A stretch of 64,000 bases of DNA, from the NCBI GenBank assembly GCA_022842885.1, contig JALHOR010000008.1, positions 28,296 through 92,295 on the forward strand. Direction: 5' to 3'. This document shows, one piece after another, positions 61,801-64,000 of the stretch (positions are counted from its first letter, which is position 1; each line of letters opens with the position of its first letter). The stretch comes from Anaerolineae bacterium. GTDB taxonomy: Bacteria; Chloroflexota; Anaerolineae; Aggregatilineales; Phototrophicaceae. The position numbers and the translations under genes are program-made. The notes beneath the pieces are model-generated. The model worked only from the letters and a program-made list of their open reading frames with translations. It searched no databases and was not told the origin of the DNA.

Positions 61801-62410
61801 TGATGGCACACTGAAACCGCAAGCTGTTTATGGCTACTTCCCGGCAAACAGCGATGGCGATGATTTGATTATTTGGGATGTAGACGCTTGGACGCAAGAT
61901 AGCCGACTCGTTGAGTCTGCCCGCTTCAATTTTCCGCGTCAGCCAGAAGGGGAACGCCTGTGCATCAGCGATTATTATGAGCCGGTGAATGGGCGCGGCG
62001 TGGATGTATGCGTGCTGCAAGCCGTGACCGTTGGGGAACCCGCCACTGAAGCGTTTGATAAACTCCAAGGCGCTGATAATTACAGCGAAGCCTATTATTT
62101 TCATGGGTTAGCCGTGCAAGCCGCCGAAGCGACTGCTAATTACATGACGAGCATTGTACGTAAGCAGTTGGGCATCAGCGACTCACGCGGTAAACGCTAT
62201 TCGTGGGGTTATCCTGCTTGCCCAGATTTGGATGATCATGGGCTGGTGTGGAAACTCATGCCGGAAATTGTCAGCAACATTGGTATCACGCTGACCGAAA
62301 GTTTCCAACTCGTGCCAGAACAAAGCACCGCTGCCATCTTCGCCCATCACCCCGACGCCAAATATTACAGCGTGGGCAGCCTAGACCGCAGCGAACAGAT
62401 TTTGGGGTAG
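58841..62410 (+). CDS. metH: Cobalamin-dependent methionine synthase
   Basis: The protein has 1189 residues from the ATG at 58841 (GGAGAG at 58825 spaces well; an ATG at 58823 is possible). Modules in order: homocysteine-binding barrel with zinc ligands Cys247 (GINCSTGP) and Cys312-313 (GGCCGT); folate barrel (LIGERVNSQGSRKVK); B12 cap; B12-binding domain with DVHDIG, His764 coordinating cobalt, and GLSALLVST; AdoMet reactivation domain with YRLSWGAKNKQGAEW, YGYFPAN and the RYSWGYPACPD motif. Every module of the Escherichia coli enzyme is kept. It makes methionine from homocysteine and methyl-tetrahydrofolate. No cobalamin or SAM riboswitch precedes it. Its last 54 bp reappear at 63529. Confidence 0.97.
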   Translation: MVTNTQERYSYQTRTYTNRRYLDAIEDHVVIFDGAMGTNIQLYKLTADDYGGERYNGLGEALVMHRPDVIQEIHESFLAVGSEVVETCTFRGNRLTLGEFGLGDQVLEINRTAAHVARRACDKYEQLTGIPRMVAGSMGPSGKLPSGNDPDLSDMGFEALARLFYEQAQGLVEGGVDVLLVETSQDILEVKAAIHGINQYFADSGQRVPLQVQVTLDVTGRMLFGTDIAAALVTLEPLPIDVIGINCSTGPEYMRTPIKYLVENSPFPISVLPNAGLPINVDGEAYYPMEPDPFSDMMAEFARWGVSVVGGCCGTRPEHLDKVYRKVHGHSHQDLVEQRAKRVAPLQRDILFPAQASSGMTAAPIAQDPAPTLIGERVNSQGSRKVKRLLLNDDYESIVQIAVDQVDSGAHMLDVCVALTERGDEKEQMEKLVKKLALSISVPLIIDTTEADVAEAALALYPGRAIINGNNLENGRERIDQILPLAKKYGAGVLSMTIDEDGMAHDRQKKYSIAQRITDIAVQDFGMRADDLIYDALTFPLTTGQEELRNDAVETLEGIRLIKQHVPGVKTALGISNVSFGVTEAARGVLNSVFLYHAVQAGLDMAIVNPAHITPYSEIPDDQRKLANDLIFNTDPDALPRFIQYFEQNQVAVGGKEVEDPTKDMTSEQAAHWQIVHRKKDGLERLIDDCLTRQDAVGVLNNVLLPAMKEVGDKFGAGELILPFVLQSAEAMKKAVGYLEQFMDKVEGSTKGTVVLATVYGDVHDIGKNLVKTILSNNGYTVHDIGKQVPANTIIEKAIEYKADAIGLSALLVSTSKQMPLIVNELARRSLKFPVLIGGAAINRKFGRRILFLDDSGDPYEPGVFYCQDAFEGLSVMDKLVGNDKDSFVTQIIDEGLIEQGKPERRKRASRSGGGRTLAVAPDLPTPPSWGVKSVLDMPLQIVLQHLHKPELYRLSWGAKNKQGAEWEQLEAEFEQRLAQMTRDALRDGTLKPQAVYGYFPANSDGDDLIIWDVDAWTQDSRLVESARFNFPRQPEGERLCISDYYEPVNGRGVDVCVLQAVTVGEPATEAFDKLQGADNYSEAYYFHGLAVQAAEATANYMTSIVRKQLGISDSRGKRYSWGYPACPDLDDHGLVWKLMPEIVSNIGITLTESFQLVPEQSTAAIFAHHPDAKYYSVGSLDRSEQILG
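62357..62410. repeat. 54-bp direct repeat, left copy (3' end of metH)
   Basis: From GCCAAATATTACAGCG to TTTTGGGGTAG, the end of metH including its stop. The other copy, without mismatch, is at 63529-63582. Together they bracket the macro-TIR gene. Confidence 0.95.
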
Positions 62411-62424
62411 ATTCAAAGGTGATT

Positions 62425-62464
62425 AAGAGGATGCAGCTTTGATGCTGTGTTCTCTTTGATTTTT
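62425..62464 (+). terminator. Terminator between metH and the macro-TIR gene
   Basis: AAGAGGATGCAGC (62425-62437) pairs with GCTGTGTTCTCTT (62444-62456) including G-U pairs; loop TTTGAT; then TTGATTTTT. Confidence 0.75.
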
Positions 62465-62478
62465 AGGATGGATAGCCT

Positions 62479-63507
62479 ATGCGATTGCTTGATTCTTTAA
62501 TCGTAATATCTAATGGAAGCGAACATACCATTGAGCTTTATCACGGTGATTTAACCAACATGCCACCGACCCATGCTGTAGATGTTTTGGTTGTTTCAGC
62601 TTTTCCAAATGATTATTCCGCAACACCATCTTCTTTGATTGGTGCATTAGACCGAAAAGGTATCTCGATCAGGCAATTGGCTCATAAAAAGCAAGCTGAT
62701 TTGCGAGATTTTTATTCTTGTTGGTTATCTTATCCAATTCATTCAAAAGATTCTGGTATTCAATTTAAGCAAGTTCTTTGTTTTGAGCCATTATATCGTG
62801 GTCATCCAACAGAAGTAGTGAGTGATATTTTTCAAAGTTTGATGCCGTTTGTTAATGGCACCCCACACATTAAATGCATTGCAATGCCTGTAGTGGCAAC
62901 TGGTGAGCAACGTGTTCCAATGGCACGAATTCTAGAACCCTTACTGGATGCTGCTGTCAACTGGTTGGCATTGGGATTGCCTGTTAAAACAATTAAGATT
63001 GTCGAATTTTCTGAGTCAAAAGCCACTGAATTAAAGGGGGCTTTTGCAGTGCTAAAAAACAGATATATTAACTATAAACCAAGTAAGAATCGTAAATTCA
63101 GTTATGATTTTTTTATCAGTTATTCGCATCAAAACCTTGCCGAGATAGAATTTATTTATAATTACCTCAAACAGTTAAATCCGAATCTACAAATTTTTCT
63201 AGATCGCAAAGAATTGAATGTGGGAGCCTCTTGGCAACAGGAGCTTTATGAAGCTCTCGATGATTGCCACAAAGTGCTGGCAGTTTATTCACCCCTCTAT
63301 CTATTATCCAAGGTATGTAAAGAAGAATATCATATTGCGTTGCTTAGACACCGTGATTCTGATCAACCTGTGTTAATTCCCATGTACTTATACACATGTA
63401 ATTTACCAAGTTATATGCAATTAATTCAATTTATTGATTGTAGAGAAGGCAACAAAAATAAAATTCGTAATGCTTGTGAAACAATTTTAAAAATGGACTG
63501 GCTGTAG
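62479..63507 (+). CDS. Macro-like/TIR two-domain protein
   Basis: A 342-residue protein. Residues 1-200 look like a macro-type fold: YHGDLTNMP at the start (G-D-L/I-T), a VDVLVVSAFPNDYS strand-loop, and IAMPVVATGEQRVPMARI, which takes the place of the P-x-L/I-G-x-G phosphate loop. Residues 208-342 are a TIR domain: FFISYSHQN, FLDRKELNVGASWQQELYEAL, and SKVCKEEYHIALL, with Glu in the usual NADase position. Macro domains read or clear ADP-ribose products; TIR domains break NAD+. In Thoeris-type systems such domains are on separate proteins. Much more A+T-rich than metH. Flanked by the 54-bp repeats, so probably acquired. The macro assignment is less secure than the TIR one. Confidence 0.72.
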   Translation: MRLLDSLIVISNGSEHTIELYHGDLTNMPPTHAVDVLVVSAFPNDYSATPSSLIGALDRKGISIRQLAHKKQADLRDFYSCWLSYPIHSKDSGIQFKQVLCFEPLYRGHPTEVVSDIFQSLMPFVNGTPHIKCIAMPVVATGEQRVPMARILEPLLDAAVNWLALGLPVKTIKIVEFSESKATELKGAFAVLKNRYINYKPSKNRKFSYDFFISYSHQNLAEIEFIYNYLKQLNPNLQIFLDRKELNVGASWQQELYEALDDCHKVLAVYSPLYLLSKVCKEEYHIALLRHRDSDQPVLIPMYLYTCNLPSYMQLIQFIDCREGNKNKIRNACETILKMDWL

Positions 63508-63528
63508 AAAGCCGATTAAAGATACTGT

Positions 63529-63582
63529 GCCAAATATTACAGCGTGGGCAGCCTAGACCGCAGCGAACAGATTTTGGGGTAG
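63529..63582. repeat. 54-bp direct repeat, right copy
   Basis: Identical to the last 54 bp of metH (62357-62410). It lies 21 bp past the macro-TIR stop. The sequence before and after it differs from that around the left copy. Confidence 0.95.
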
Positions 63583-63592
63583 GATAAATCAT

Positions 63593-63621
63593 ATCGCCTA
63601 TAGTTGAAAGCTATAGGCGAT
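63593..63621 (+). terminator. Hairpin after the right repeat
   Basis: ATCGCCTATAG and CTATAGGCGAT (63593-63603 and 63611-63621) form a perfect 11-bp stem with no T run. It may be the original 3' hairpin of metH, now displaced from the gene by the insert. Confidence 0.5.
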
Positions 63622-63687
63622 CCAGCTTCGTTTGCTATTTAAGAAGCTATAATAAACGTTATCGTCAATACAAATTGGGACACTCTT

Positions 63688-63891
63688 ATGCGAAATGTTA
63701 TCATGCACCCCGGTGAAGATGGCTATTGGGTGATTGAATGTCCCAGTCTGCCCGGTTGTATTTCGCAGGGCAAAACACAGGCAGAAGCACTAGAAAATAT
63801 CCATGAAGCGATTGAAGTGTGGATTGAATCGGCGATAGCGCACGGCGACCCGATACCGGAGGATACTTATGTTTTCGCCGCTGTGGGCTAA
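63688..63891 (+). CDS. hicB: HicB-like antitoxin
   Basis: A 67-residue protein. The pattern MHPGEDGYWVIECPSLPGC then SQGKTQAEALENIHEAIEVWIE is the HicB partial RNase-H-like domain, without a separate C-terminal DNA-binding domain. HicB neutralises HicA. It overlaps the hicA start by 23 bp. This order (antitoxin first) is the less usual one for hic loci but occurs widely in such short forms. Confidence 0.9.
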   Translation: MRNVIMHPGEDGYWVIECPSLPGCISQGKTQAEALENIHEAIEVWIESAIAHGDPIPEDTYVFAAVG

Positions 63892-64000
63892 ACTTCCGGT
63901 TGTCTCAGGGCGTGAAATTGTAAAGGCGTTACAAAAAGTAAATTTTTATGTGGATCGTCAAAAAGGCAGTCATATTGTGATGCTGCGCGATGACCCCTAT
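63869..64000 (+). CDS. hicA: HicA-like mRNA interferase (cut by window end)
   Basis: GGAGG at 63858 and the ATG at 63869, then 44 codons to the window end: SGREIVKALQKVNFYVDRQK and GSHIVMLRDDPY. GSH is the catalytic His motif of HicA, a double-stranded-RNA-binding-fold toxin that cleaves mRNA. The C-terminal few residues are outside the window. Confidence 0.9.
   Translation, partial: MFSPLWAKLPVVSGREIVKALQKVNFYVDRQKGSHIVMLRDDPY

Overview
This is a contiguous stretch of bacterial chromosome of moderate G+C, with no rRNA, no replication origin and no CRISPR array. Three features suggest a free-living member of the Chloroflexota, probably Anaerolineae-like: a TIR-STAND-WD40 giant protein, an XisH/XisI pair and a three-ATPase FtsK/EccC-type protein, together with many GT-C type membrane glycosyltransferases. 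Short palindromic repeats scattered between genes fit the same picture. The assignment is an inference from gene content, because no phylogenetic marker was compared.

Layout. 1-0.9 kb: a MarR regulator (cut by the window edge) diverges from a Rieske protein across two near-identical operators. 0.9-2.4 kb: an isolated phage portal gene. 2.7-12 kb: a cell-surface or lipid-sugar block (FAD oxidoreductase, GT4 glycosyltransferase, hybrid histidine kinase, NAD-sugar epimerase, two GT-C-like membrane proteins, HAD phosphatase). 12-21 kb: a TIR-STAND-TM-WD40-SH3 protein, a UbiA prenyltransferase and two paralogous secreted serine proteases. 21-25 kb: a frameshifted membrane glycosyltransferase, xisH/xisI, an epimerase and tRNA-Asp. 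25.2-26.5 kb: an intact, apparently recent ISAs1-family insertion. 26.5-36.6 kb: GNATs, a membrane Ser/Thr kinase, gene remnants, VOC and S9 proteins, a 59-residue YqaE/Pmp3 protein, a TIM-barrel protein, a polymer-forming membrane protein and a SIS protein. 36.6-41.2 kb: a SWIM protein behind an attenuator-like leader, a second TIM-barrel protein, a LuxR regulator and a TetR/GAP operon with two operators. 41.3-48.1 kb: two HtrA-like proteases, a zinc-ribbon protein and the FtsK/EccC-like protein. 48.1-51.8 kb: tandem repeats, a SUMF1-type protein, a GNAT, DUF4058, and a nucleoside phosphorylase behind a SAM riboswitch with terminator. 52-58.3 kb: tandem TPR membrane proteins and a compact operon of membrane-anchored proteins with ribosomal L7/L12 C-terminal-like repeats. 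58.6-64 kb: DUF4926, complete B12-dependent metH, an A+T-rich macro-TIR gene, and hicB/hicA (hicA runs off the window).

The most striking structure is at the 3' end of metH. The last 54 bp of the gene, stop codon included, are repeated without change beyond the macro-TIR gene, so that this A+T-rich gene sits between two copies of the metH end, like a small integrated cargo cassette. The second is a family of short nested palindromes: the same roughly 28-bp core, with compensating arm changes, occurs inside different terminal inverted repeats and once in frame inside a protein-coding gene. Methionine/SAM metabolism appears twice (SAM riboswitch-phosphorylase; metH), and NAD-linked defence-type TIR domains appear twice.
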